This document shows positions 17,392 to 25,724 of a stretch of 39,514 bases of DNA, piece by piece; within the stretch, counting starts at the first letter, position 1; the number at the start of each line of letters is the position of its first letter. The stretch is from NCBI GenBank assembly GCA_016935815.1, contig JAFGQH010000060.1, positions 1 through 39,514 on the forward strand, read 5' to 3'. The notes beneath the pieces are model-generated. The model did not search any database. It saw only the letters and a list, made by a program, of their open reading frames with translations, and was not told the DNA's origin. The stretch is from Bacilli bacterium. Lineage in GTDB: Bacteria > Bacillota_I > Bacilli_A > Izemoplasmatales > Hujiaoplasmataceae. The position numbers and the translations under genes were made by a program.

Positions 17392-18817
17392 ATTGCAATT
17401 CCATTAGAACAGTATTGGTCTTGGTTGTGAAATACCATGCCATATTACGAATATCAAAGATCTTATTGCCAAGATGTCCTTCTTGAACAAGAATGGTTTC
17501 ATAGAGGTCTTTCGCTTCGACATAATCGTTGTAGAAATCCTGGTAATTGAATATGGTTTGGATATCATCGTTCAGATAGGTTTCATACAAACTTCGTAAT
17601 TCTTGATCCGAGAATACGAGATCCACCAATACGTTGGGATCATCCAAACTGTGATAAATCGACCAATCCGTGGTATAATTCCCCGTCAAATCAAAGGTCT
17701 TCCCGAATCCCAATGTACTGTCCAAGTCGAAAGGTACAAAACTCACCTGTTGATTGTAGACATCGAAATACAAATAGTAGTTATTGTCATTGAAGCGGAT
17801 ATCATCGGTATTGCCGACTAGGAATCCGATCGCAAGATATCGCACGAACAAATCGACATCCAACAATTGATCGAGACGATCCATTGCGTTGTCCGAATCG
17901 TTGATCGCCGCTATAAAGTCCGTCAATGGATCAAAGGTTCTTCTGGTTCCATCCAGAGTATTGTTGCGAAGCGAATAGGTATAGCGGAGCTCATCGGTAT
18001 CGATTCCTACAAAACCACTGTAGTTCATATCCAAGGTTCCTTGGGTTTGGACATCGGTGATTTTGTACAAGTCTCCGTAATCCGTCGCCAAATCGCTTCT
18101 GAAGTTGGCTTTTAAAAATTCCGAATCCACAGGTTCCACGAACGTGAAAAATCCGTAAGGAATCAAATCTTCATCGATTTCCAGATAAACCAAGCCATAA
18201 GATGCATTGGCTACTGTCAGCCCAGCCTGCTGGTAAAGATGGTGCGTATATGCTTCCGTGATCATGGCTGTGTCATAATCTCCACTATAGTTTTGAGAGT
18301 ATTCGAAATTCAATTGCTCGAGATTGAAGACTTCTCTTGTTTTTAATATTTCATATAGATTGGTCTGTTCCAAAGTATCAAAGGTTTCATTGAATTGCAG
18401 TTGAAAACTCGTCTGATGATAGACATATCGTCCTCTCCAATCCGTCGTTCTAGGAAGGTTTCTTGAGGTCTGGCTTCTCGTCCGGAAGCCAACAGAATAC
18501 ACAGTAAAGGAATCGGAACTGTCCGTGTAAGTGATATCTACCGGATACATGGCATTGTCGATATAGTCGCCATACAAGTCAAAATTCGCTTGCATGTTGA
18601 GAAGCATCTCTTCAAAGACATCGGATTCGAAATGAATTTTGAAACTTTTGAAGTTTGCGTTGTCAAACAACCTGTCGTAATCTTCGGAATCATCTCGTAC
18701 AACCATATATTTCGTGACATCTTCATGATCATTGTTGTAGTAGGCATAAACAGACAATCCGCCTGTAAAAAGAAAGAGAAGACTCAATAATAGAGTCCTT
18801 TTCCATATCAATTTCAT
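17390..18817 (-). CDS. CotH-like protein, membrane anchored (copy 1)
   Basis: A 475-residue protein with an N-terminal hydrophobic helix (about 8-26) that acts as signal or anchor and a CotH domain over the rest. Family landmarks: FKSFKIHFESDVFEEM near 56-71, REVFNLEQLNF (161-171), IPYGFFTFVEPVD..F (219-234), NNYYLYF (345-351) and PFDLDSTLG (362-370), which corresponds to the metal-binding DFG-like motif of CotH atypical kinases. In Bacillus CotH phosphorylates spore coat proteins; distant bacterial and fungal CotH proteins work at cell surfaces. ATG 18817 overlaps the stop of copy 2 (ATGA). No spore genes are seen here, so the target is unknown. Confidence 0.85.
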   Translation of the reverse strand: MKLIWKRTLLLSLLFLFTGGLSVYAYYNNDHEDVTKYMVVRDDSEDYDRLFDNANFKSFKIHFESDVFEEMLLNMQANFDLYGDYIDNAMYPVDITYTDSSDSFTVYSVGFRTRSQTSRNLPRTTDWRGRYVYHQTSFQLQFNETFDTLEQTNLYEILKTREVFNLEQLNFEYSQNYSGDYDTAMITEAYTHHLYQQAGLTVANASYGLVYLEIDEDLIPYGFFTFVEPVDSEFLKANFRSDLATDYGDLYKITDVQTQGTLDMNYSGFVGIDTDELRYTYSLRNNTLDGTRRTFDPLTDFIAAINDSDNAMDRLDQLLDVDLFVRYLAIGFLVGNTDDIRFNDNNYYLYFDVYNQQVSFVPFDLDSTLGFGKTFDLTGNYTTDWSIYHSLDDPNVLVDLVFSDQELRSLYETYLNDDIQTIFNYQDFYNDYVEAKDLYETILVQEGHLGNKIFDIRNMAWYFTTKTNTVLMELQ

Positions 18818-20319
18818 TGATATCCCAGCTCTTCCAATTGACTTCTGACATTCGTTGTCTTTTCCAAATAGTATTGACTTGCAGTAATCCAACGATTGTT
18901 CAGTGTGAAGTCATGAATACCCAAATGATTGAATTCCAGAATTTCTTCCTGGTACAACGATTTGATCAATAAGAATTCGTTTTGGTACATATCATAATCG
19001 AACAAGCCGTCGGCTTGCGTATAATCGTTCAAATATCCTAAATACAGATCTCTAAATTCGGGATCTTCCATCAAATAATAGACCAAAACCATATCGCTCG
19101 TTGCTTGGCTCCAATTCGATGGTTGAATCGAATCCACATCCAGAGTAATCCCAAAGTCTCCATACGGATTCCAACCATATCCCATCGAATTATCCATATC
19201 AAACGGAATATAGTAGACATGATTGTTGTTGAAGTAGAGATAATAATTGTTCGCGTTGGAACGGAAATCATCCGGAGAACCAATCAAGAATCCCATCGCA
19301 AACGCTTTTGCGAAGGCATCCATCTCCAACGTGGTCGCCAAGAGATCATAGTAATTCGCCACCGAAGTTTGGTTGACGATGTTTACGAAATTCGTAAACG
19401 CCGTGAAATCCGCCTCGTCTTTATTGGTTTTCAATGCATAACTTCTACGGAATCCTTCCATATAATCGGAGATTCCCAAAGAGTAATCTTCATATCCTGA
19501 TTTCAACGAAGCAGGTTCGGTTTGCCAAGTACATTTATACAAATCACCGATCGTACTGTCCTGATTCTTACCAAAATAGCGTTCGACGAAAACGTCATCG
19601 ATCGGTTCTTGCAACATAAACAATCCATATGGTACGACTTCTCCATCGATATCAAAGTAGATGATTGCATAAGAGGTATCTGATGTAATGACTCCAGCTT
19701 CTCGATACAAATCATACGCAACCGATTCGGTCACAACCCCAGTATCTCCTTCTCTGACATGCTTGAAGTTCAGTTGTTCGAGACTGAATACTTCTCTGGA
19801 CTTCAAGGAGTTGTATTCCGTAGATCCAGAAGTGTATTCAAATGTCGCATTGAATTCCAATTGAAATGCGACTTGTTGGTAGCCAACGATCGTATCGCCT
19901 TCTTTGATGACTGGCAATATCCTTGAAAAGATATTTCCTTTGGTACGGAAGCCGACTTCATTGATCGTCATCACATTCCCGTCGCTATCTGTATAGGTGA
20001 TATCGACCTCTTGGATGGTATTGTCCCTGTAACTTCCGAATTCATCATGATAATTCTCCATATCATCAATCAATTTCAAGAAATTATCACGTGAAAAAGA
20101 GATGACGAATCGCTTGTATACCGTGTCGTCAAACAAGGTGTCAAAAGCAACGTCATCTGTATTTGGGGTTTCTGTCGTTAGGATGTCTTCGGTTGTCAGA
20201 TCACCTGTTTGGGTGTGAAAATCGATGATATCACTACCGGATGTTGTAGTGGAAATCCAATTACATCCAAAAAGGGATGTCGTCAGTACCAAAACGAGCA
20301 TCAATAGAAGTTTTTTCAT
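18814..20319 (-). CDS. CotH-like lipoprotein (copy 2)
   Basis: A 501-residue protein with a lipoprotein signal: MKKLLLMLVLVLTTSLFGC, lipobox Cys19, followed by a Ser/Thr/Asp-rich linker to about 60. The CotH domain follows with REVFSLEQLNF (175-185), VPYGLFMLQEPIDDVF (229-244), NNYYLYF (357-363) and PFDMDNSMG (372-380). It is paralogous to the next gene over its whole length, including spacing of motifs, and the two overlap by four bases. Thus one copy is lipid-anchored and the other helix-anchored on the outer face. It follows the pseudouridine synthase by two bases; AAGGA eight bases upstream marks the start. Confidence 0.88.
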   Translation of the reverse strand: MKKLLLMLVLVLTTSLFGCNWISTTTSGSDIIDFHTQTGDLTTEDILTTETPNTDDVAFDTLFDDTVYKRFVISFSRDNFLKLIDDMENYHDEFGSYRDNTIQEVDITYTDSDGNVMTINEVGFRTKGNIFSRILPVIKEGDTIVGYQQVAFQLEFNATFEYTSGSTEYNSLKSREVFSLEQLNFKHVREGDTGVVTESVAYDLYREAGVITSDTSYAIIYFDIDGEVVPYGLFMLQEPIDDVFVERYFGKNQDSTIGDLYKCTWQTEPASLKSGYEDYSLGISDYMEGFRRSYALKTNKDEADFTAFTNFVNIVNQTSVANYYDLLATTLEMDAFAKAFAMGFLIGSPDDFRSNANNYYLYFNNNHVYYIPFDMDNSMGYGWNPYGDFGITLDVDSIQPSNWSQATSDMVLVYYLMEDPEFRDLYLGYLNDYTQADGLFDYDMYQNEFLLIKSLYQEEILEFNHLGIHDFTLNNRWITASQYYLEKTTNVRSQLEELGYQ

Positions 20320-20321
20320 AA

Positions 20322-21182
20322 CTATTTTCCTTGTAGATATGCCTTGAAATAATCCGGTTCTATCAATTCGACATGGACATGTTCTTCCGTGATCGGATGA
20401 TCAAAGTCCATTTTGTAACAGTATAACATCAATTTCTTGTCCGTTGCTTCTCCATAGAGGTCATCGCCTACGATTGGACAGAAAAAGAAAGAGAAATGGA
20501 CTCGGATCTGATGTGCCAGTTTGTTGGTCACCCAAATGTCGACCAAGGAAAAGTCACCATACTCTTTGATCACTCTGTAGTTGGTCGCACATTCCAATCC
20601 TTCCTCGGAAATCTCTCGTTTCACCGATCCTTCGACTCTGGTGATTGGCAATGGGATGCAACTCTCTTTGAGATCCAATTTTCCTTTGACGATCGCTTTT
20701 AAGTAAGTGGTGATCGCTGAGGAATTCTGATCGCTGAGAAGAAATTTGACAAACCGATGTTTTGCCACGACGATAAGTCCCGATGCTTCGCGATCCAACT
20801 TGGTCACGAAATGAATCTTGGAACGAATGTCGTTCTGTTCGTAATAAAAATTCAATGCATTTGCCAATGTTCCAGTCTTATGCGCTTTACTGATCATCAT
20901 CTGCATGCCTTCCGGTTTGCTGACGATGAGCATATATGGATCTTCATATAAAACAGACAAATTCAAATCTTCCGCTTTTACGGATGCGTCTCTTGTTTCA
21001 TCTTTGATAAAGAAATGAATTTTCTCATTCTTTTTCACGGTATCCTTGCGGGCTTTGCTTTTACCGTTCACTTGGATGACCGGTTTGTTATTGTCCAACT
21101 CTAATATCTTAGCTGGAATGTTATTTTCTTGCATGAAACGGTGAATCGTTTCGGGTTTTTTCACTCTGTAAATCAATTCCAT
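20322..21182 (-). CDS. RluA-family pseudouridine synthase
   Basis: A 286-residue RNA pseudouridine synthase. The catalytic Asp is Asp130 in VTKLDREASGLIVVAK. The usual HRLD is here TKLD, a deviation that keeps the Asp. LAHQIRVHFS...PIVGDDLYGEA is the second conserved motif, and residues 1-60 look like a small S4-like RNA-binding region. I chose ATG 21182 over GTG 21191 because the latter would sit on its own AAGGG. The target (23S rRNA or tRNA) cannot be told. It leads a unit with the two CotH genes, whose functional link is not obvious. Confidence 0.9.
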   Translation of the reverse strand: MELIYRVKKPETIHRFMQENNIPAKILELDNNKPVIQVNGKSKARKDTVKKNEKIHFFIKDETRDASVKAEDLNLSVLYEDPYMLIVSKPEGMQMMISKAHKTGTLANALNFYYEQNDIRSKIHFVTKLDREASGLIVVAKHRFVKFLLSDQNSSAITTYLKAIVKGKLDLKESCIPLPITRVEGSVKREISEEGLECATNYRVIKEYGDFSLVDIWVTNKLAHQIRVHFSFFFCPIVGDDLYGEATDKKLMLYCYKMDFDHPITEEHVHVELIEPDYFKAYLQGK

Positions 21183-21205
21183 AAGTATCACATCCCTTAC
21201 TAAAA

Positions 21206-21234
21206 ATTATAACATAAAAAGAGATTAATATCAA
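21206..21234 (-). promoter_or_regulatory. Promoter of the pseudouridine synthase-CotH operon
   Basis: TTGATA (21229-21234), 17-base spacer and TATAAT (21206-21211). The -35 box falls in the loop of the preceding gene's terminator. Confidence 0.8.
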
Positions 21235-21245
21235 AATTAATCTCT
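21214..21245 (-). terminator. Intrinsic terminator of the helicase-trmL-DUF402-M29 operon
   Basis: AGAGATTAAT / ATTAATCTCT, a perfect ten-pair stem with a six-base loop, followed on the minus strand by TTTTTATG. It lies about 20 bases after the M29 stop codon. Confidence 0.88.
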
Positions 21246-21264
21246 ACTTTATTCGTTCTTGCTA

Positions 21265-22362
21265 TTATGGATTCAAAGGCTTCAATTCATCGATCACAAA
21301 GAGTCCGTCTTTGCGAATCAATACATCATCGAACCATATTTCTCCACCGCCAAATTCAGGCGTCTGGATCAATACCAAATCCCAGTGGATTGCGGAGTCG
21401 TTACCATTCGGTGCGCTGTCATAGGACATTCCCGGAGTGAAATGGATAGAACCCATGATTTTCTCATCATATAGGATGTCTGTCATCGGTTTGGTGATCA
21501 TCGGGTTGACGCCGATTGCGAACTCTCCGACAAAGCGTGCTCCATCATCGGTGTCGAAGATTCCTTCCAGCAATTCCTGATTTTGATCACTGCTGCATTG
21601 GATGATCTTGCCGTCTTTAAACGTCAGGCTGACATTTTTGAAGACGATCCCGCGATATGGGGATGGTGTATTATAGGTAATTGTTCCATTGACAGAGTGT
21701 TTGACAGGTGCGGTATAGATTTCCCCGTCCGGTACATTGTTTTGTCCATAACAAGGAACAACATTGATATCCTTTATAGAGAATGTGAGATCCGTACCAG
21801 GACTGACAAGACGTACTTTATCCGTCTTTTCCATCCATTTTTGAAGCGGAATCAAATCAAGTCCCATCTGTGGATAGTCGACGTTCATGACGTCAAGCAT
21901 GAAATCGACATAATCGGAATAGGACATCTTAGCCTTATGTGCTGCGCCCGGCGTAGGGTAATTCAGCAATACCCATTTTTTAGCCAAACGGGTCTTCTGC
22001 AATGGCTGCATGGCTTTTCTATAATCTAGTACTTGCTGGCTCACATCGGCGTTGACATAATCGGACTCATGCGCTTGAATCGAAATGAAGCCATCCACGT
22101 CTTTCAGTTTTTCATTCAACCATTTCATCTTCAAATCCAAGACGCTTTGGTTTTGTGCTTTATAAAGCGCATTGGTATAGTCGTCGTCGGACACTTCGAC
22201 AAACGGATTCGCGTTAGCTCGTTTCAATTCGTCGATCAATGCGAGTACCAGAGGTTTCGCGACAACCGAAGCATAGATTACGATGTTATCTCCTGCTTCT
22301 ACTTGTAATGAGTGATGAACCAAAGTTTTGGCCAATCGTAAGATTCTTTCGTCTTGTAGCAT
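21265..22362 (-). CDS. M29 family metallo-aminopeptidase
   Basis: A 365-residue thermophilic-type (AmpS/PepS) aminopeptidase with two metal ions. Conserved segments include VPDGEIYTAPVKHSVNG (metal Glu), GARFVGEFAIG (second Glu), SIHFTPGMSYD and IHWDLV (His and Asp ligands). Residues 1-190 form the usual N-terminal domain. Length is slightly below the 400-410 of many members, and I see no break. It is the last gene of the helicase operon, three bases after DUF402, with AAGGAG before the ATG. Two aminopeptidases of different families (M29, M42) thus occur within 6 kb. Confidence 0.93.
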   Translation of the reverse strand: MLQDERILRLAKTLVHHSLQVEAGDNIVIYASVVAKPLVLALIDELKRANANPFVEVSDDDYTNALYKAQNQSVLDLKMKWLNEKLKDVDGFISIQAHESDYVNADVSQQVLDYRKAMQPLQKTRLAKKWVLLNYPTPGAAHKAKMSYSDYVDFMLDVMNVDYPQMGLDLIPLQKWMEKTDKVRLVSPGTDLTFSIKDINVVPCYGQNNVPDGEIYTAPVKHSVNGTITYNTPSPYRGIVFKNVSLTFKDGKIIQCSSDQNQELLEGIFDTDDGARFVGEFAIGVNPMITKPMTDILYDEKIMGSIHFTPGMSYDSAPNGNDSAIHWDLVLIQTPEFGGGEIWFDDVLIRKDGLFVIDELKPLNP

Positions 22363-22365
22363 AAG

Positions 22366-22890
22366 TTATTCTCCTTCTAATTTCAAAAATTCGTCGTACC
22401 AGTATCTGACGGTCATCGGATCGAATGGAAAATCTCTTCGTTCGATTCGTTGTTTCAGGTCTTGAAGTTCCAAATGTAAGATTTTTTTGATTTCTTCTGG
22501 ATAGCACATCTGTTCTTGATGACGCTTGTATTCGTTGCGATCAAGAACATTGTATTGATATTTTCCATCGACTTTGATATCGAGATCATAATCAATGTAT
22601 TTCAAAGCCTCTTGATCTCTTAGAATCGGGCTCGAGATATTGCAATAGTACTGAATTTCATGCTCTTTGATGATGCCGATCACATTGTACCAATGGTGTT
22701 TGAAAAAGAACGAAACGGAGGGTTCTTTGGTATACCAGAACCTACCATTGGATTCGACGACACGAGTTCGCTTGTTGGCGACGATGATCGTATCTTCGTT
22801 TTCATCCAATAAGGTTTCGGATTGCCAGACCCGATGTAAGGTTTGATCGTGTTTATAACTGTGGAGTACGATTTGTAACTTTTCTGTCAT
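22366..22890 (-). CDS. DUF402 family protein, possible nucleoside di/triphosphate phosphatase
   Basis: A 174-residue protein with the DUF402 layout: an N-terminal part with WQSETLLDENED and VESNGRFWYTKEP, then the core KHHWYNVIGIIKEHEIQYYCNISSP and DLDIKVDGKYQYNVLDRNEYKRH, rich in Asp/Glu metal ligands. In staphylococci a related protein (Ntdp) hydrolyses nucleoside tri- and diphosphates, so this activity is plausible but inferred. ATG 22890 follows AAAGGTGAT; the in-frame ATG at 22911 lies inside trmL. It sits four bases after trmL and three before the M29 gene. Confidence 0.88.
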   Translation of the reverse strand: MTEKLQIVLHSYKHDQTLHRVWQSETLLDENEDTIIVANKRTRVVESNGRFWYTKEPSVSFFFKHHWYNVIGIIKEHEIQYYCNISSPILRDQEALKYIDYDLDIKVDGKYQYNVLDRNEYKRHQEQMCYPEEIKKILHLELQDLKQRIERRDFPFDPMTVRYWYDEFLKLEGE

Positions 22891-22894
22891 ACAA

Positions 22895-23419
22895 TCACCT
22901 TTCTTGCTCAAGCAACCAGTCTTTTCCTTTCAGAGTGTCTGGTTCGGTAGTGGATAAATCCGGATAGCCTTGACTGCCGAGGACTTCATAAATCATGATG
23001 GCCACGGTATTCGCAAGATTCAAACTGCGAATCTTGTCGTTTGCTGGCAAGCGAATGCAGTTGTCCAGATTGGGACGTAGGATTTCCTTAGGAATTCCAG
23101 TCGACTCGCGTCCGAAAATCAGATAAATCTCTTGATTGGAGTCGGAAAAATCGAACTCCTTGGGGGTATGTTTGCCGTATCGAGTCAGAAAATAGTAGAT
23201 TCCTTGATTCTTGTTTGTAAAGTCTTGGTAGGATTCATAGACTTGATAATCGGCTTGTTCGAGATGGTTTGCACTATATCGCTTCACGTATTTTGGGTCG
23301 AGTTTGAAACCGAGAGGTTTGATCAAATGCAGTTTGGTGTTTGTACCGAGGCAAGTACGAATGATATTACCCGTATTTTGGGGTATTTCTGGTTGATACA
23401 AGACGACATGAAGACTCAT
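22895..23419 (-). CDS. trmL: tRNA (cytidine/uridine-34-2'-O)-methyltransferase
   Basis: A 174-residue SPOUT-class methyltransferase with the characteristic trefoil-knot motifs: VVLYQPEIPQNTGNIIRTC at the N-terminus, LIFGRESTGIPKEIL (about 103-117) and IRLPANDKIRSLNLANTVAI (131-150), which build the SAM pocket. TrmL methylates the ribose of the wobble base in Leu tRNAs. Length is slightly above the E. coli enzyme. Its ATG overlaps the DEAD-box helicase stop (ATGA), so both RNA-related genes are coupled. Confidence 0.94.
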   Translation of the reverse strand: MSLHVVLYQPEIPQNTGNIIRTCLGTNTKLHLIKPLGFKLDPKYVKRYSANHLEQADYQVYESYQDFTNKNQGIYYFLTRYGKHTPKEFDFSDSNQEIYLIFGRESTGIPKEILRPNLDNCIRLPANDKIRSLNLANTVAIMIYEVLGSQGYPDLSTTEPDTLKGKDWLLEQER

Positions 23420-24714
23420 TTTTTATTGTACTTCTTCTTCGCCAATTTCTTTTTCGTACTGTCAACTGCTTGTTTGTATTTCTTCTTATATCCCGGTTTG
23501 ATACTTTTTGGTTTCTTGACCAGTAATTTTGCTTGGAGGTCGAGATCGTTTTCTTTCCGCTCCCGTTTTTGACGTTGATGACGGACGGTCGCATCGACGA
23601 TCTCTTTGTTTATGATATCCTTATAGACACATTTGATGCCTTTTTCTTCCAGTTTATCCAAGTATGAATTGTCATTGAATTCATACAAAGAAATTGCCAT
23701 GCCGTCAAAATCGACTCTTCCGGTCCGACCGGTGCGGTGGATGTAGAAATCGATCCTTCTTGGCAATTCATAGTTGATGATATGGCTGACGCCTTTGATA
23801 TCGATCCCACGACTGAAGATATCGGTCGCGACAATGTATTGGAATTCGAGACGTTCGATCCGCTTCATCAATTGTTTTCGTTTGCGGTAATCCAAACCAC
23901 CATGAATCAAAACGACGTTCAAAGAAAGTTGTTTCATCCAATTGAAAACCAGTTCTGAGGATTCTTTCGTATTACAGAAAACAATCGCCAGGTAAGGATT
24001 GATTGCTTGAACGACCTTTTTCAAACCGATGAAACGATCTTGTTCTTTGGTTTTGACAAAGTAATGTTCGATCGCCAGACTGGAGATATGATCCGGATGG
24101 ACATCAATGGTTTTTGGATTCTTCAAATATTTCTTCAAAAACGGTTTGAGTCCCTGAGGGATGGTTGCCGAAAAAACGGCTTTGGTCGCAGACGGTTGAA
24201 CGATATCCAAAATCGCTCCGACTTGATCCATAAAGTCGTGTTCTAACGTCATATCCGCTTCATCGATGATGAAATACTTGCAAGTATATGCCTTTAGGAC
24301 GTTTTCTTTGATTACAAGATCATATAATCGCCCCGGCGTACCGATGACGATATGAGGTTGTCTTTTGATCAGATTTTCAAGTCCTTGATCTCGGTCTGAT
24401 CCACCGATGAACAAATCGATGATGATCGGTTGTTCCGAACGGCTTGCGATATCTCCAGCGAACTGATAGATTTGATTGGCCAAATCTCTGGTAGGTGCTA
24501 AAATAAGAGCTTGAACCTCATTGTTTTCCGGTTTCAAGGCTTCAAAAATCGGCAATAAAAAAGCATGGGTTTTTCCCGAACCCGTGTTTGCTTCTACAAT
24601 ACAATCTTTGTTTGATTCCAATAACGGAATCACTGTTTCTTGAACTTTTGTGAGGTCTTTGAAACCGATTGATTTCAATGCCTCATTGATAAAATCTGTT
24701 TGAATATGCTTCAT
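23416..24714 (-). CDS. DEAD-box RNA helicase (CshB-like)
   Basis: A 432-residue helicase with all core motifs in order: Q motif (KDLTKVQETVIP), ANTGSGKT (42-49), APTRDLA, TPGRL (126-130), DEAD (151-154), SAT, then in domain 2 FCNTKES, ATDIFSRGID and HRTGRTGR. The last 60 residues are very Lys/Arg rich (KKKYKQ..KKKLAKKKYNKK), as in helicases with an RNA-clamping tail. It unwinds RNA in ribosome assembly or decay. ATG 24714 is seven bases after AAAGGA. It starts the operon with trmL, DUF402 and M29, and diverges from ispH. Confidence 0.94.
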   Translation of the reverse strand: MKHIQTDFINEALKSIGFKDLTKVQETVIPLLESNKDCIVEANTGSGKTHAFLLPIFEALKPENNEVQALILAPTRDLANQIYQFAGDIASRSEQPIIIDLFIGGSDRDQGLENLIKRQPHIVIGTPGRLYDLVIKENVLKAYTCKYFIIDEADMTLEHDFMDQVGAILDIVQPSATKAVFSATIPQGLKPFLKKYLKNPKTIDVHPDHISSLAIEHYFVKTKEQDRFIGLKKVVQAINPYLAIVFCNTKESSELVFNWMKQLSLNVVLIHGGLDYRKRKQLMKRIERLEFQYIVATDIFSRGIDIKGVSHIINYELPRRIDFYIHRTGRTGRVDFDGMAISLYEFNDNSYLDKLEEKGIKCVYKDIINKEIVDATVRHQRQKRERKENDLDLQAKLLVKKPKSIKPGYKKKYKQAVDSTKKKLAKKKYNKK

Positions 24715-24725
24715 AACCAATTCCT

Positions 24726-24754
24726 TTGTAAAAATCTCATATCTATTATATAAT
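24726..24754 (+). promoter_or_regulatory. Promoter of ispH
   Basis: TTGTAA (24726-24731), 17-base spacer, TATAAT (24749-24754). Its -10 overlaps the -10 of the oppositely directed helicase promoter by two bases. Confidence 0.75.
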
Positions 24755-24773
24755 AGATGCAGTCAAATGTAAA
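24745..24773 (-). promoter_or_regulatory. Promoter of the DEAD-box helicase operon
   Basis: Minus strand TTTACA (24768-24773), 17-base spacer, TATAAT (24745-24750). It lies face to face with the ispH promoter over a TATTATATAATA palindrome. Confidence 0.75.
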
Positions 24774-24789
24774 ACAGAAAGAGGTCAAA

Positions 24790-25662
24790 ATGGAAGTTAT
24801 CAGCATTACTCCCAGAGGTTATTGCAAAGGCGTAACCAAAGCGATCAAAGCCGTCAAAGATGCTTGGGCTAATCCAGATACCGTGAAACCGATCTATATT
24901 CTTGGTTTTATCGTCCATAACAGATATGTGATCGATGAGTTGAATCAGCTTGGAGTCATCACTTTGGATGACCGGATAACCTCGCGATTGGAACTGGTTG
25001 ACCAAATTGATTCCGGAACCGTCGTTTTGAGCGCGCACGGTACGGATCCTCTTGTCAAGAAGAAACTTGAGGAAAAGGGACTCGACTATATTGACGCGAC
25101 TTGTGAAGACGTTGATCGCACATTCCTTTTGATCCAGGAATATGCGGAACAAGGCTATCATATCTTCTATATCGGAAAACACAAACACCCGGAAGCTTTG
25201 GCAGCGATGTCATTGACGGATTCCATCACTTTGATCGAAACGGTAGATGATATACCCCTGAATATTGCAAAACCAATCTTCATCACCAATCAGACGACCT
25301 TCAGTCAATACGAGATCAAAGATCTGATCCAAGGTATTATCGATCGGTATCCTCATACCATTTTATCCGAAGAAATCTGTGACGCCACGAGAATGCGTCA
25401 AGATGCGATCATTCGCTACAATCAAAATGTCGATCTGTGCTATATCGTTGGTGATCCTCGCTCTAACAACACAAGAAACCTGGCGATCATCAGTGAAACC
25501 GTCACAAATACCAGAACCAAACAAATCGAGTCTGTCACCGATATAGATTCCCTTGATTTGATAGGAGTAAACCGCGTTTCGGTCTCAAGCGGAGCCTCTA
25601 CTCCCAATCATTTGACCCAAGAAGTCATCGAATTCCTGAAAAACTACAAACCAGAAAATTAG
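24790..25662 (+). CDS. ispH: 4-hydroxy-3-methylbut-2-enyl diphosphate reductase
   Basis: A 290-residue iron-sulfur enzyme for the last step of the MEP isoprenoid pathway, giving IPP and DMAPP. The three cluster cysteines are Cys12 (GYCKGV), Cys105 (DATCEDV) and Cys197 (EEICDATRMRQDA). His43, His83 (SAHGTDP) and the catalytic Glu135 (KHKHPEA) are present, as is TTFSQYE and VGDPRSNNTRNL. I chose ATG 24790, four bases after AGAGGT, over the unsupported upstream start at 24757. With dxs in the same window it shows a MEP-type isoprenoid route. Confidence 0.97.
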   Translation: MEVISITPRGYCKGVTKAIKAVKDAWANPDTVKPIYILGFIVHNRYVIDELNQLGVITLDDRITSRLELVDQIDSGTVVLSAHGTDPLVKKKLEEKGLDYIDATCEDVDRTFLLIQEYAEQGYHIFYIGKHKHPEALAAMSLTDSITLIETVDDIPLNIAKPIFITNQTTFSQYEIKDLIQGIIDRYPHTILSEEICDATRMRQDAIIRYNQNVDLCYIVGDPRSNNTRNLAIISETVTNTRTKQIESVTDIDSLDLIGVNRVSVSSGASTPNHLTQEVIEFLKNYKPEN

Positions 25663-25665
25663 TGC

Positions 25666-25694
25666 TTTCTTTTTCATGACATTTCGTATATAAT
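25666..25694 (+). promoter_or_regulatory. Putative promoter of the 61-residue membrane protein gene
   Basis: Perfect TATAAT (25689-25694) with a weak TTTCTT (25666-25671) at 17 bases. It begins directly after the ispH stop codon. Confidence 0.5.
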
Positions 25695-25724
25695 ATATGA
25701 GTAAAATATTTTAGGAGTGATATT

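Noticed and set aside
17390-20319. Tandem CotH genes as a frameshifted single gene or recent DNA duplication
   Set aside because: Each frame has its own start signal, anchor and complete domain, and the proteins have diverged strongly, so this is an old duplication.
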